The translations under genes and the position numbers were made by a program. Positions 1 through 6,619 of a stretch of DNA of 22,050 bases are shown here, in pieces; the stretch's first letter is position 1, and each line of letters starts with the position of its first letter. The stretch is from Marinosulfonomonas sp. PRT-SC04 (GTDB lineage Bacteria; Pseudomonadota; Alphaproteobacteria; Rhodobacterales; Rhodobacteraceae). Location of the stretch: the NCBI GenBank assembly GCA_001321835.1, contig JPUR01000158.1, forward strand, positions 1-22,050, in the 5' to 3' direction. The notes under the pieces are model-generated. The model searched no databases and was not told the DNA's origin. It saw only the letters and a list, made by a program, of their open reading frames with translations.

Positions 1-214
1 CAAGCCGTTTGGAAAACAGGCAGGCCCCCTGACTGTCCCACCAGATGATCTTCAGCAGATCGCCGCGCCGACCGCGAAATACAAACAGATGGCCGCTGAA
101 CGGATCTTGCGCCAAGGTCCGTTCGGCTTGCGCCGCCAAGGTGTTAAATCCCCGCCGCATATCGGTCACACCTGCCGCGAGCCAAACCTTGGTGTTGGAA
201 GGCACCGGGATCAT
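1..214 (-). CDS. tnpB: IS66 Orf2 / TnpB accessory protein, partial (C-terminus off the window)
   Basis: The first 71 codons of the IS66 family Orf2 protein (usually about 115-120 residues). The start is ATG at 214 and the protein opens [20 protein letters not shown], followed by a segment with [19 protein letters not shown]; both blocks are characteristic of the TnpB_IS66 family. The reading frame is open to the window edge with no disruption. The gene begins 25 bases after the tnpA stop, as in other IS66 elements, where TnpA and TnpB are needed with TnpC for transposition. The molecular role of TnpB is not established. Confidence 0.88.
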   Translation of the reverse strand, partial: MIPVPSNTKVWLAAGVTDMRRGFNTLAAQAERTLAQDPFSGHLFVFRGRRGDLLKIIWWDSQGACLFSKRL

Positions 215-239
215 GAGATGAGGCCTTTCAACAATCGCG

Positions 240-581
240 CTATCTCGCTCCCATCAAAAGATCCCTCAACGGACAGGCGATGCCGCCATTCAAAGCAATC
301 TCTAATCGCGAGGGCACAGGAGAAACCGGGCTGTATTCCGCCGCTGGCTCAGGTGCTGCATCGTTTGATACCGTGATGGGTAAAAACACCGCATCTTCAC
401 CGGCTACCTCAGCCACAGGCGGTGAAAACCGCGTATCCTTCAGCCAATTGAAAATCTGGTTGCCGCTCATCGCATAGCGGCGTGCAACCTGAGAAACAGA
501 AACTCCCGGTGCCTTCGTCTGCAAACAAATAGATATCTTCTCTTCGTCGCTCCAGGTGCGGCGTTTGCGTCGAGCCATCAA
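240..581 (-). CDS. tnpA: IS66 Orf1 / TnpA, helix-turn-helix protein
   Basis: 113-residue protein starting [15 protein letters not shown], with a predicted helix-turn-helix of the transposase-8/IS66 Orf1 type around residues 10-50 ([22 protein letters not shown]). The rest is a low-complexity linker and a short C-terminal tail rich in small residues. It lies directly upstream of tnpB on the same strand and 81 bases inside the element's terminal repeat, the usual IS66 order. It presumably binds the element ends. The frame is intact, so this IS copy may still be functional if its missing left part is. Confidence 0.87.
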   Translation of the reverse strand: MMARRKRRTWSDEEKISICLQTKAPGVSVSQVARRYAMSGNQIFNWLKDTRFSPPVAEVAGEDAVFLPITVSNDAAPEPAAEYSPVSPVPSRLEIALNGGIACPLRDLLMGAR

Positions 582-587
582 AATCCC

Positions 588-617
588 CTAATGTCCATTA
601 ACTTAAGTGGACATTAG
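588..617. repeat. 10-bp inverted repeat upstream of IS66 tnpA
   Basis: CTAATGTCCA at 588-597 and TGGACATTAG at 608-617 are perfect inverted copies separated by 10 bases that contain CTTAAG. The repeat lies just upstream of the tnpA start inside the IS66 end. It could be an operator for self-regulation of the transposition genes or part of an mRNA hairpin. Only the symmetry is observed. Confidence 0.6.
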
Positions 618-648
618 CAAACCTAAAACAACGCCGTTAGGGGGCCAA

Positions 649-662
649 GGCCGGACGCTTAC
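649..662 (-). repeat. IS66 terminal inverted repeat (right end)
   Basis: Read on the minus strand from 662 the sequence is GTAAGCGTCCGGCC, matching the conserved IS66-family terminus that starts GTAAGCG. It marks the boundary between the element and the disrupted host gene, whose reading frame resumes at 663. Confidence 0.75.
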
Positions 663-992
663 CATCGAGGCGTTCCTGGCGCGAGTATTTGTTGACGAAT
701 TTTTCCGCCGCCGTGACGCCAGATCAGGCAGTTTCTTGCGTGCAAATGCAAAGCTGATCGCCGCTAGAACACTCCAGAGATACCATTATGGAACCTCTTC
801 CAAGGCGATAAAGCCTTGCATTACAAACTCTTGTAATTGCGGGATAAATGCCATTTCCAGCGGTATAGACAAGATCAACGTCCAGAACTCATCCACCCAG
901 CTATTAGCGGCATTCTTAGCGGCCATGGTTTCCCATGCCCCTTCCCGATCACCAGCATTCAACACGGCCACAATTTTTGCACGTTTCAAATC
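663..992 (-). pseudogene. Prophage-type holin-like small membrane protein, broken by a stop codon and two IS insertions
   Basis: A minus-strand frame from about 992 to 789 encodes a segment ending ...ALEEVP. It holds a hydrophobic stretch (WTLILSIPLEMAFIPQL) after an ANSWVDEF block. The frame then hits TAA at 788-786 but continues without shift as WYLWSVLAAISFAFARKKLP plus a basic tail up to the IS66 end at 662. The joined product has two membrane segments and resembles phage/prophage holin-like proteins of Rhodobacteraceae, in which a block like EWYLW follows the first membrane segment, so TAA probably replaced a GAA or similar codon. The 5' end is cut near 993 by an IS3-type left end and the only start seen is TTG at 989. 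The holin assignment is by pattern recognition. Confidence 0.5.
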
Positions 993-1110
993 TGAAGTGG
1001 TCTTGCAAAATCGGACAGTCTGTTACAGTCTGTTAAGGTGTATTCCAACACGACAAAGGAATACAGAAATGACGAAGAGACGGAAGTTTTCAGACCGGTT
1101 CAAGGCCAAA
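993..1110 (+). mobile_element. IS3-family left-end remnant with orfA stub
   Basis: An ATG at 1069, preceded by an AAAGGAATA ribosome-binding region, opens MTKRRKFSDRFKAK, the typical N-terminus of IS3-family OrfA helix-turn-helix proteins. After 14 codons (1110) the homology ends and the sequence passes, after seven unassigned bases, into a different IS end. The upstream 993-1068 stretch, starting TGAAGTGGTC, would be the left terminal region. The exact left boundary is a guess based on the TG start and the end of the holin-like frame. The frame runs on artificially to TAG at 1173. Confidence 0.6.
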
Positions 1111-1173
1111 TCCTCTGTAATTCCTGCCAGAATTATAGCACAGAAATCTGGGCGTTGTTCAGAGGTTCCTTAG
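1069..1173 (+). pseudogene. Truncated IS3 orfA fused to an unrelated IS end
   Basis: The first 14 codons match IS3-family orfA; the remaining codons are a translation of the foreign IS terminal sequence at 1118-1169 and have no protein meaning. The normal orfA is about 90-100 codons, so only a stub survives and the orfB transposase gene is gone. Confidence 0.6.
1118..1169 (-). mobile_element. 52-bp terminal remnant of an IS5-like element
   Basis: The reverse complement starts GGAACCTCTGAACAAC at 1169 and matches 21999-22050 at 51 of 52 positions; the single difference is position 1123. The base block following 1169 is TTAG, and TTAG also precedes the other copy at 21995-21998, as expected for IS5-type elements that duplicate a YTAR target. 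Almost all of the element is missing on this side, because IS3 sequence abuts within 7 bases. Family assignment rests on the ends and target only. Confidence 0.55.
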
Positions 1174-1350
1174 CAAAGGCAGCGCCCGGACCTCCCCCAT
1201 GGGGAGGGCGCTTCGCACCCACCCCGAGGTCCATGCGCGGCGCTTGATTGTTGGGGTTCTCTTTGTCCGCAGAACTCGCCTAGTCAAAGCACCTTCAACT
1301 CAGCCCCTTCCCCCAAATGACATTTCATTCGAGGCCCCCACACATCGCCC
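1174..1350. other. Intergenic stretch with a GC-rich nested inverted repeat
   Basis: No gene is seen here. A 7-bp hairpin, CCTCCCC-CAT-GGGGAGG, lies at 1191-1207, and a wider pair GGACCTC (1188-1194) / GAGGTCC (1226-1232) encloses it. The structure resembles the degenerate GC-rich intergenic repeats common in Rhodobacteraceae. It lies downstream of acuI but 120 bases away and with no T-tract, so it is not a convincing terminator. Confidence 0.5.
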
Positions 1351-2343
1351 CTAAGCGTTCACATCAATCACCATGCGCCCCTTAACCTTACCAGCCAAAA
1401 TATCCGCCCCCAACTGCGGTAAATCGGCCAAACCCGCCGTCTGGATCATCGCTTCCAGCTTGTCCATCGGCAGATCACGGCCAATCCGCTCCCAAGCCCG
1501 CAAACGGTTTTCATAAGGCTGCATCACGCTCTCGATGCCCAGCAGATTAACGCCGCGCAGAATGAACGGCATCACGTTGGTGGGCAATTTGGCCCCGCCC
1601 GCAAGACCAATAGTGGCCACCGATGCCCCGTATTTCATCTGGCCCAAAATCCGCGCCAACATCTCGCCGCCAACCGCCTCAACACAACCCGCCCAGATCT
1701 CTTTTTCCAGCGGCCGCTTAACAACTTCATTCAAATCTTCACGGGCCACAATGGTCGTCGCCCCCAGTGATTTCAAATATTCCGCCGCTTCAGGCCGCCC
1801 CGTCACCGCCGCCACCTCATAACCCAGATTGGCCAAAATCGCTGTCGCAACCGAGCCAACGCCGCCCGCAGCCCCCGTCACCAACACCGGACCATCCGCC
1901 GGTTTCAACCCGTGATCCTCAAGCGCCATCACCGCCAACATCGCGGTGAAACCAGCGGTGCCAACCGCCATCGCCAGCCGCGTATCCAGCCCCTTTGGCA
2001 TCGGCACCAGCCAGTCAGCCTTGACGCGGGCCTTTTGCGCATAACCGCCCCAATGGGTCTCGCCAACCCGCCAGCCGGTCAGCAAAACCTTGTCGCCGAG
2101 CTTATAACGATCATCAGAGCTGCTCTCGACTGTGCCCGCGAAATCAATGCCCGGCACCAGCGGATAAACCGTCGCCCGCCCGCCGTTTGGCGCGATGAAC
2201 ATGCCGTCTTTATAATTGATCGTGGAATATTCCACCGCCACGGTCACATCGCCCTCGGGCAATTGGCTGTCGTTGATTTGCTGAATGCCAATGCTGGTTT
2301 CGCCAGCCTCGTTTTTGTCTAGGATCAATGCGTTAAATGTCAT
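1351..2343 (-). CDS. acuI: Acryloyl-CoA reductase (NADPH), AcuI/YhdH family
   Basis: 330-residue medium-chain dehydrogenase/reductase of the zinc-free quinone-oxidoreductase type. An N-terminal GroES-like domain carries STINYKD (about 40-46) and PGIDFAG (64-70). The Rossmann domain carries the nucleotide-binding GAAGGVG at 157-163 and the AcuI/YhdH-type block VGTAGFTAM around 127-135. AcuI reduces acryloyl-CoA to propionyl-CoA with NADPH, detoxifying acrylate formed from dimethylsulfoniopropionate by lyases or from the demethylation route. The ATG at 2343 fits the family length and has a purine-rich AAGGACC upstream; the frame is open further 5' but without family sequence. No DMSP lyase or AcuR regulator gene is in the window, so acuI stands alone here. 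It is transcribed away from the small genes at 2444. Confidence 0.9.
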   Translation of the reverse strand: MTFNALILDKNEAGETSIGIQQINDSQLPEGDVTVAVEYSTINYKDGMFIAPNGGRATVYPLVPGIDFAGTVESSSDDRYKLGDKVLLTGWRVGETHWGGYAQKARVKADWLVPMPKGLDTRLAMAVGTAGFTAMLAVMALEDHGLKPADGPVLVTGAAGGVGSVATAILANLGYEVAAVTGRPEAAEYLKSLGATTIVAREDLNEVVKRPLEKEIWAGCVEAVGGEMLARILGQMKYGASVATIGLAGGAKLPTNVMPFILRGVNLLGIESVMQPYENRLRAWERIGRDLPMDKLEAMIQTAGLADLPQLGADILAGKVKGRMVIDVNA

Positions 2344-2443
2344 CTCAGGGTCCTTTGGTTGGCGGCTCGCAAGCGGCGCGTCAATTGTCATACATATCCC
2401 AACACTCTTGCCACAGCTGTAATTGTCTGACGAATGATTTCTT

Positions 2444-2560
2444 ATGAAACCTGATTTGGAAACCACCCGCCAACAAATCGTCGCGCTGCACACCAAAATC
2501 GCCGATGCGATCGAGACCCGAGATGTGGCGGCCAGAAAAGCGCGATTAACGACGGATTAA
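2444..2560 (+). CDS. Possible 38-residue small protein, unknown
   Basis: ATG at 2444 to TAA at 2560 encodes MKPDLETTRQQIVALHTKIA followed by an Asp/Arg/Ala-rich helix and a basic end. The composition is amphipathic and charged, predicted helical, with no signal or membrane segment. There is no strong ribosome-binding site. It lies in the divergent gap between acuI and the 76-residue gene and could be a real small protein, the tail of a decayed gene, or chance. Confidence 0.35.
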   Translation: MKPDLETTRQQIVALHTKIADAIETRDVAARKARLTTD

Positions 2561-2583
2561 CCATAAGTGGTCAAACTGCGGTC

Positions 2584-2814
2584 ATGCAACATCACCCCTC
2601 CCCGCTTTCGCCAGAGATCTGGCTGCGCGAAGTCTTCGCCTCAAAGTCCGTTCAACGCGGTGAAGTGATCCGGCGTAAAATCCGCGACATTGAACGCTAT
2701 GTCGGAATGGAGGCGTTTCGCAAAGAGCTGCGAAGGCGCGGATTTCGAGCCGTTGAAAATGCTGGGCAGATTGTCGTGTTCTGTAATCAAGAGCCGATAA
2801 AACGCTTTGAGTAA
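2584..2814 (+). CDS. Conserved hypothetical small protein (76 residues)
   Basis: The protein has a disordered N-terminus (MQHHPSPLSPEIWLREVFA), a strongly basic central helix with RGEVIRRKIRDIERYVG, and the block ELRRRGFRAVENAGQIVVFC ending in NQEPIKRFE. Proteins of this type recur in Rhodobacteraceae and I recognise the pattern, but no function is established. Some database entries give them a phosphoribosylanthranilate-isomerase name, which is not credible for 76 residues without a barrel. The ATG at 2584 is the only sensible start. The central basic patch would suit nucleic-acid or protein binding, which is inference. The next gene is the broken DUF1287 gene 119 bases downstream. Confidence 0.7.
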   Translation: MQHHPSPLSPEIWLREVFASKSVQRGEVIRRKIRDIERYVGMEAFRKELRRRGFRAVENAGQIVVFCNQEPIKRFE

Positions 2815-2933
2815 TGGCCCGTTTTTTGTAAGAAAACAAAGTGAAATCTTGCAAAAATTTCAGGCCGCACCCGTTTGGCAAGTTTCCGCTCGGTGCATTT
2901 CCCTTCGCCAAATTCACGCTCTATATCAACGCC

Positions 2934-3571
2934 ATGACAATATTCCCAAAGCTTTTCATCGCCCTGTTCGCCCTGACCACTTTGCCGTTTTCACAAACCG
3001 CAATCGGGCAGGAAACCACCGTTATATCGCGCCCCGCCAGCTCATGGTCCAAGGCCCTGATCAGCAGCGCCCACGCCAAGTCGGGGTGACGCTAATCTAT
3101 AACGGCAGCTATCAAAAACTGGATTTCCCCAACGGTGATATTGCGCGCATCATGGGCGTTTGCACTGATGTGGTGATCCGCGCCCTGCGAGATTCGCATG
3201 GGCTGGACCTGCAATCCTTGGTCAACCGCGATATGAAGGCCAACTTCAGCGCCTATCCTAAAATCTGGGGCCTCAGCCGCACCGACAGCAACATTGATCA
3301 CCGCCGCGTGCCCAACCTGCAAACCTATTTCAAGCGCCGTGGTGCAGCACAGCCCATCACCGATAACGCCGCCGACTATCAACCCGGTGATCTGGTCAGC
3401 TGGATGTTGCCCGGCAATTTACCGCATATCGGCATTGTCTCGGATCAAATGAATGCTGACGCCAGCCGCCCGCTGATTGTGCACAACATCGGCTGGGGCA
3501 CCCGCGTGAATGACGTCCTGTTTGAATATGATATCACCGGCCATTACCGAATTGATGCCTCTAATTTCTAA
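2934..3571 (+). pseudogene. DUF1287 (YijF-type) secreted protein gene with a one-base frameshift
   Basis: The first part, from ATG 2934, encodes a signal peptide (MTIFPKLFIALFALTTLPFS, cleavage probably near AIGQE) and continues to ...ISSAHA. That frame then meets TGA at 3087. The DUF1287 domain continues in the -1 frame from 3077 with QVGVTLIYNGSYQKLDFPNG, then GVCTDVVIRA, MKANFSAYPKIWGLSRTDSN, PGDLVSWMLP and HIGIVSD, ending HYRIDASNF at 3571. Restoring one C in the GCC-AAG context at 3075-3079 (giving HA-QVGV) rebuilds a complete protein of about 212 residues. The domain has conserved Cys, Asp and His residues compatible with an NlpC/P60-like fold and probably acts in the periplasm; its activity is unknown. 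Either the gene is newly dead or the base is a sequencing error. Confidence 0.8.
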
Positions 3572-3578
3572 TACCCCC

Positions 3579-3607
3579 TTTTCAAGCCGCCATTGCCACC
3601 CTATATA
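3579..3607 (+). promoter_or_regulatory. Predicted sigma70-type promoter of ssrA
   Basis: TTTTCA at 3579-3584 (4 of 6 to TTGACA) is spaced exactly 17 bases from TATATA at 3602-3607. Transcription would start near 3614, where the GTCC-TTCG-GGAC hairpin of the tmRNA acceptor piece begins. The position fits the RNA boundary, which strengthens an otherwise ordinary match. Confidence 0.5.
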
Positions 3608-3613
3608 TACATT

Positions 3614-3955
3614 GTCCTTCGGGACATGTCCTTTCGGGGACTATGGATATAAACGCGCATGTAATACACGGATCGGACCCGGGGGCGGTACCCGGCGACT
3701 CCACCAAACCTCCTTCATTTGGGGATCATGGGGTCGAAACAGGATCGACGAACGTCTAAAGATGTTAGCTTTATCTCGGTGAGTTACCACCGATATCGGT
3801 ACATTATAGCTAGTTGCAAATGACAACAAAGCTCCAATGGCTCTGGCTGCGTAAGCGGTTCGATCTATTGAAACCTTAAGTCCTTACGCTTAGCAGCCTA
3901 AGGCGGGGTCCGCAGGTACCTGGCAACAGAAACCTGCACCTTACCCCCTTAGTTT
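3614..3955 (+). ncRNA. ssrA: Transfer-messenger RNA, circularly permuted two-piece form
   Basis: tmRNA rescues stalled ribosomes and adds a degradation tag. The gene is permuted as in other alphaproteobacteria: the acceptor piece comes first, with two small hairpins (GTCC-TTCG-GGAC from 3614, then GTCC..GGGAC), a T-arm CCGGG/CCCGG with loop GGCGGTA, and CGACTCC-A-CCA ending at 3706. A 23-base intervening segment (3707-3729) is then removed. The coding piece begins GGGGTCG at 3730 and pairs with CGACTCC (3696-3702) to rebuild the acceptor stem. The third pair is G-U, the alanine identity element. The tag frame lies at 3816-3854, followed by pseudoknot-type pairings around GCAGGTACCTGGCAACAGAA. 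The 5' end is set from the predicted promoter and the 3' end from the terminal stem, so both are approximate. Confidence 0.93.
3816..3854 (+). other. tmRNA tag peptide frame (ANDNKAPMALAA)
   Basis: The resume codon GCA at 3816 starts a frame encoding Ala-Asn-Asp-Asn-Lys-Ala-Pro-Met-Ala-Leu-Ala-Ala followed by TAA. AND(N) at the front and a hydrophobic-Ala-Ala end are the parts recognised by SspB and by ClpX respectively. The final LAA matches the ClpX signal. The tag fits the Rhodobacteraceae type. Confidence 0.9.
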
Positions 3956-3960
3956 TGTTT
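3898..3960 (+). terminator. Rho-independent terminator formed by the 3' stem of ssrA
   Basis: CTAAGG at 3898-3903 pairs with CCTTAG at 3947-3952, extended after a bulge by GGG/CCC, and is followed at once by TTTTGTTT. The same stem probably closes the coding piece of the mature RNA. Confidence 0.55.
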
Positions 3961-4037
3961 ACCTGTCTGGCATCGAAATGCCCCTTCACAGCGCCAATCT
4001 GATCGGCAATACTGCGGCCAAACAACTGGGAAATAAA

Positions 4038-5210
4038 ATGGTCAGCAGCAGATTTTCACGCATTCATAACGTCGCCAAACGCCACGTTGACAGTGGCGCC
4101 CTTAGCGGGATCGAGTGGAACATCCAGCGCGGTGGTCGCGAATGGGCCAAGGGCGCTTATGGCATGGCTGATGCCGATACAGCGATGCCGGATGCGCCGA
4201 TCTACCGGATTTATTCGATGACCAAACCGGTGGTCTCAGCCATTGCTATGATGCTGCTGGAACAGGGAAAGCTCCGGCTGTTTGACCCGCTGGCAGCACA
4301 CCTGCCGCAGTTTGCCGCGATGCAGGTTTTGCAGGCCGATGGCAGCCTAATTCCCGCCGAATTGATCACCATTGAACACTTGCTGACTCACCGCGCCGGA
4401 TTTTCCTACGGGTTTTTGCCCGATTGTCCGGTCGCAGCACTATACCGCAGCGAAAACCTGCGCGATGCGACCGTGTCGCTTGAGGAATTCACCAACAGCA
4501 TCGCCCGCCAGCCTTTGGCGTTTCAGCCCGGCAGCAAATGGCATTATTCGGTGGCGACCGATGTGTTGGGGCGGGTGCTTGAAGTGGTTTTGCAAAAGCC
4601 GCTGTCAGACATTTTGAATGACTACATCATCGCGCCGCTGGGTCTAAAAGACACCGGATTTATGGTGCCTGAAGCACAACGCCACCGGCTGCTGCCGATG
4701 TTTGGCAAATCCAACATCGACGAGATCATGCAGTACGACCTCGCCCCGCAAAGCCTGCTCCCAGCCAGCACCCGCTTTGAATACCCTTGCGACGATCCAA
4801 AGTTCGCACGCGGTGGCTTGGGGCTGTTCTCGACCCTTGCAGATTACAGCAAAATCGCCAGTTTTCTGGCCAACGGCTTTGGCCCTGACAACACCCGCTT
4901 GTTGTCGCGAAAATCGGTGCAAATGATGTGGACCGACCGCATACCAGAATCCCAAAAACCAATGATGATCGGCCCCTTCGTGATGGCCGGTTATGGCTGG
5001 GGCTTGGCCGGTCGGGTGATGGCCAATCTGGGTGGTGCAATGTTGCCCAGCAGCGTCGGTGAATGCGGTTGGGCCGGTGCCGCCAGCACGTTTTTCTGGA
5101 TTGATCCCGAGGAAGATTTGATTGGCGTGGTGATGACCCAATATCTGGGCAGTAAAATCCCGATTGGCGAAGACTTCATGACCGCCACCTATCAGGCGCT
5201 TGATGACTAG
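4038..5210 (+). CDS. Serine hydrolase, class C beta-lactamase / family VIII esterase-like
   Basis: 390 residues from ATG 4038. The nucleophile motif S-M-T-K is at about 60-63 (RIYSMTKPV), the catalytic tyrosine motif is Y-S-V at about 170-172 (KWHYSVATD), and LLTHRAGFSYG (115-125) is a typical block of the beta-lactamase/transpeptidase-like family. The second motif has Val where true AmpC enzymes have Asn, as in EstB-like esterases, so ester or peptide hydrolysis is more likely than beta-lactam resistance. No signal peptide is visible, suggesting a cytoplasmic enzyme. An upstream ATG at 3978 is in frame, but the 4038 start has GGGAA six bases before it and leaves room for the ssrA terminator. 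The gene begins about 80 bases after ssrA and is probably separately transcribed. Confidence 0.88.
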   Translation: MVSSRFSRIHNVAKRHVDSGALSGIEWNIQRGGREWAKGAYGMADADTAMPDAPIYRIYSMTKPVVSAIAMMLLEQGKLRLFDPLAAHLPQFAAMQVLQADGSLIPAELITIEHLLTHRAGFSYGFLPDCPVAALYRSENLRDATVSLEEFTNSIARQPLAFQPGSKWHYSVATDVLGRVLEVVLQKPLSDILNDYIIAPLGLKDTGFMVPEAQRHRLLPMFGKSNIDEIMQYDLAPQSLLPASTRFEYPCDDPKFARGGLGLFSTLADYSKIASFLANGFGPDNTRLLSRKSVQMMWTDRIPESQKPMMIGPFVMAGYGWGLAGRVMANLGGAMLPSSVGECGWAGAASTFFWIDPEEDLIGVVMTQYLGSKIPIGEDFMTATYQALDD

Positions 5211-5282
5211 GCCCAAGCCTAATGGCTTCTTTAAATGAAACCGCCAACACCCAGCCCAGAGCAAAAATAGCCGGTACGAAAT

Positions 5283-6548
5283 ATGAGTGACCCTGAATTT
5301 ATCCAACCTACATTGCGCGAAGCCACTCGGGTTTTCGCCCGCATTGGTCTATTGTCCTTCGGTGGCCCCGCTGCACAAATCGCGGTGATGCACCGTGAAT
5401 TGGTTGAAGAACGCCCATGGATGACCGAGCAGCAATTTTTAAACGCGCTGTCGTTCTGCATGCTGTTGCCCGGCCCCGAAGCCACCCAAATCGCCACCTA
5501 CGCGGGCTGGCGATTGCACGGGGTTAAGGGCGGTTTGATCGCCGGCCTGCTGTTCGTGGTGCCCGGTGCGCTGGTGGTGCTGGCGCTGTCGATCGGCTAT
5601 GCGCTGTATGGCAAAATCCCGTGGGTCGAGGCGATGTTCATGGGCATCAAAGCCGCCGTTGTGGTGATCGTCATCGAGGCCCTTCTGCGTGTGGCGCGCA
5701 AGGCGCTCAAAGGCTGGGCGCACTGGATTATCGCGGCGCTTTCCTTCGTTGGCATCTTCTTTTTAACCCTGCCATTCCCGCTGATCATCCTGATGGCGGG
5801 CCTTTACGGCCTGATAACCCAACCGCGCAGCGACGGCATTCCACCACCACATCCAAAAGGCGCAAACCCACTGCGCACCATCGCAATCTGGATGGTGATC
5901 TGGTGGGCCCCCGTCGCGGTGCTTTGGGCCATTGGCGCGACATTCCTAACCCAGATAGGCGTATTTTTCGCCAAACTGGCCGTCGTCACCTTTGGCGGTG
6001 CCTACGCGGTGCTGGCCTATATGACCCAAGCGGCGGTGTCGGATCACGGCTGGCTGACCACCCCGCAAATGATGGATGGTTTGGGCTTGGCCGAGACCAC
6101 ACCGGGGCCATTGATACTGGTCACCGAGTTCGTCGCCTTCATGGCTGGCTTCGGTGAACATGGCCTTGGCATGGGCATCGCAGCAGCCCTATTGGCGCTG
6201 TGGGTGACGTTCGTTCCGTGCTATTTATGGATCTTCACCGGCGCGCCCTACATCGAGTGGATCGCCAGCCGCCCTCGCCTTCGCGGCGCCTTATTGGCGA
6301 TCACCGCTGCCGTGGTTGGCGTCATCCTAAACCTGTCCCTCTGGTTCGCACTGCATGTGTTTTTCGGCCGCGTCAGCCCTGTAAAACATGGCCCCATCAC
6401 CCTATTTACCCCAGATTTCGCCACGCTGGATTGGCGCGTCGTGGTTTTGGCGCTGTTATCGGGCGCAATGATCCTGCGATGGCATATGGATTTACTCAAA
6501 GTGCTGTTTCTGGTGGCAATCGGTGGCGTGCTTTTGGCGCAAATATGA
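5283..6548 (+). CDS. chrA: Chromate transporter, CHR family, two-domain form
   Basis: 421-residue membrane protein made of two homologous halves. The first carries SFGGPAAQIAVMHRELVEE (about 25-43) and LPGPEATQIATYAGWR. The second carries TFGGAYAVLAYM (about 237-248) and ETTPGPLILVTEFVAFMAG. These FGG and PGP motifs in both halves define the long-chain CHR family, which exports chromate and possibly sulfate-like anions from the cytoplasm. About ten to twelve hydrophobic segments are present. No chrB regulator or other metal gene is adjacent. It lies 72 bases after the hydrolase gene on the same strand. The substrate is inferred from the family only. Confidence 0.9.
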   Translation: MSDPEFIQPTLREATRVFARIGLLSFGGPAAQIAVMHRELVEERPWMTEQQFLNALSFCMLLPGPEATQIATYAGWRLHGVKGGLIAGLLFVVPGALVVLALSIGYALYGKIPWVEAMFMGIKAAVVVIVIEALLRVARKALKGWAHWIIAALSFVGIFFLTLPFPLIILMAGLYGLITQPRSDGIPPPHPKGANPLRTIAIWMVIWWAPVAVLWAIGATFLTQIGVFFAKLAVVTFGGAYAVLAYMTQAAVSDHGWLTTPQMMDGLGLAETTPGPLILVTEFVAFMAGFGEHGLGMGIAAALLALWVTFVPCYLWIFTGAPYIEWIASRPRLRGALLAITAAVVGVILNLSLWFALHVFFGRVSPVKHGPITLFTPDFATLDWRVVVLALLSGAMILRWHMDLLKVLFLVAIGGVLLAQI

Positions 6549-6619
6549 ACCTGCGCCCTTTACCTTCCATGGCGAAGTTGGGTATGTTGAGCCAATGATT
6601 TTCCAAAGGGGCCGCACGC

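Larger units (their letters stand above)
1..662 (-). mobile_element. IS66-family element, right-hand part (left part lies outside the window)
   Basis: This is the promoter-proximal end of an IS66-type element read on the minus strand: terminal repeat at 662, then tnpA (Orf1), then tnpB (Orf2), which runs off the window edge. The large transposase gene tnpC expected next is not in the window. The outer end reads GTAAGCGTCCGGCC inwards from 662, and GTAAGCG is the hallmark start of IS66 terminal repeats. The adjacent eight bases 663-670 (catcgagg) would be one copy of the expected 8-bp target duplication, but the other flank is not visible. The element sits inside a holin-like gene remnant. Confidence 0.85.

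Noticed and set aside
607..1173. 188-codon plus-strand open frame
   Set aside because: It runs through the IS66 end, antisense to the holin-like remnant, and into two other IS fragments; only its last part coincides with the IS3 orfA stub.
3641..3829. Short open frames over 3510-3829
   Set aside because: They lie across the tmRNA gene, whose structure explains the sequence.
4038..5210. Beta-lactam resistance gene
   Set aside because: The catalytic Tyr motif is YSV rather than YxN and no signal peptide is seen, so an esterase-like role is more likely.
4644..5306. 220-codon minus-strand open frame opposite the beta-lactamase-like gene
   Set aside because: Antisense shadow with unusual His/Gln richness; the plus strand carries clear catalytic motifs.
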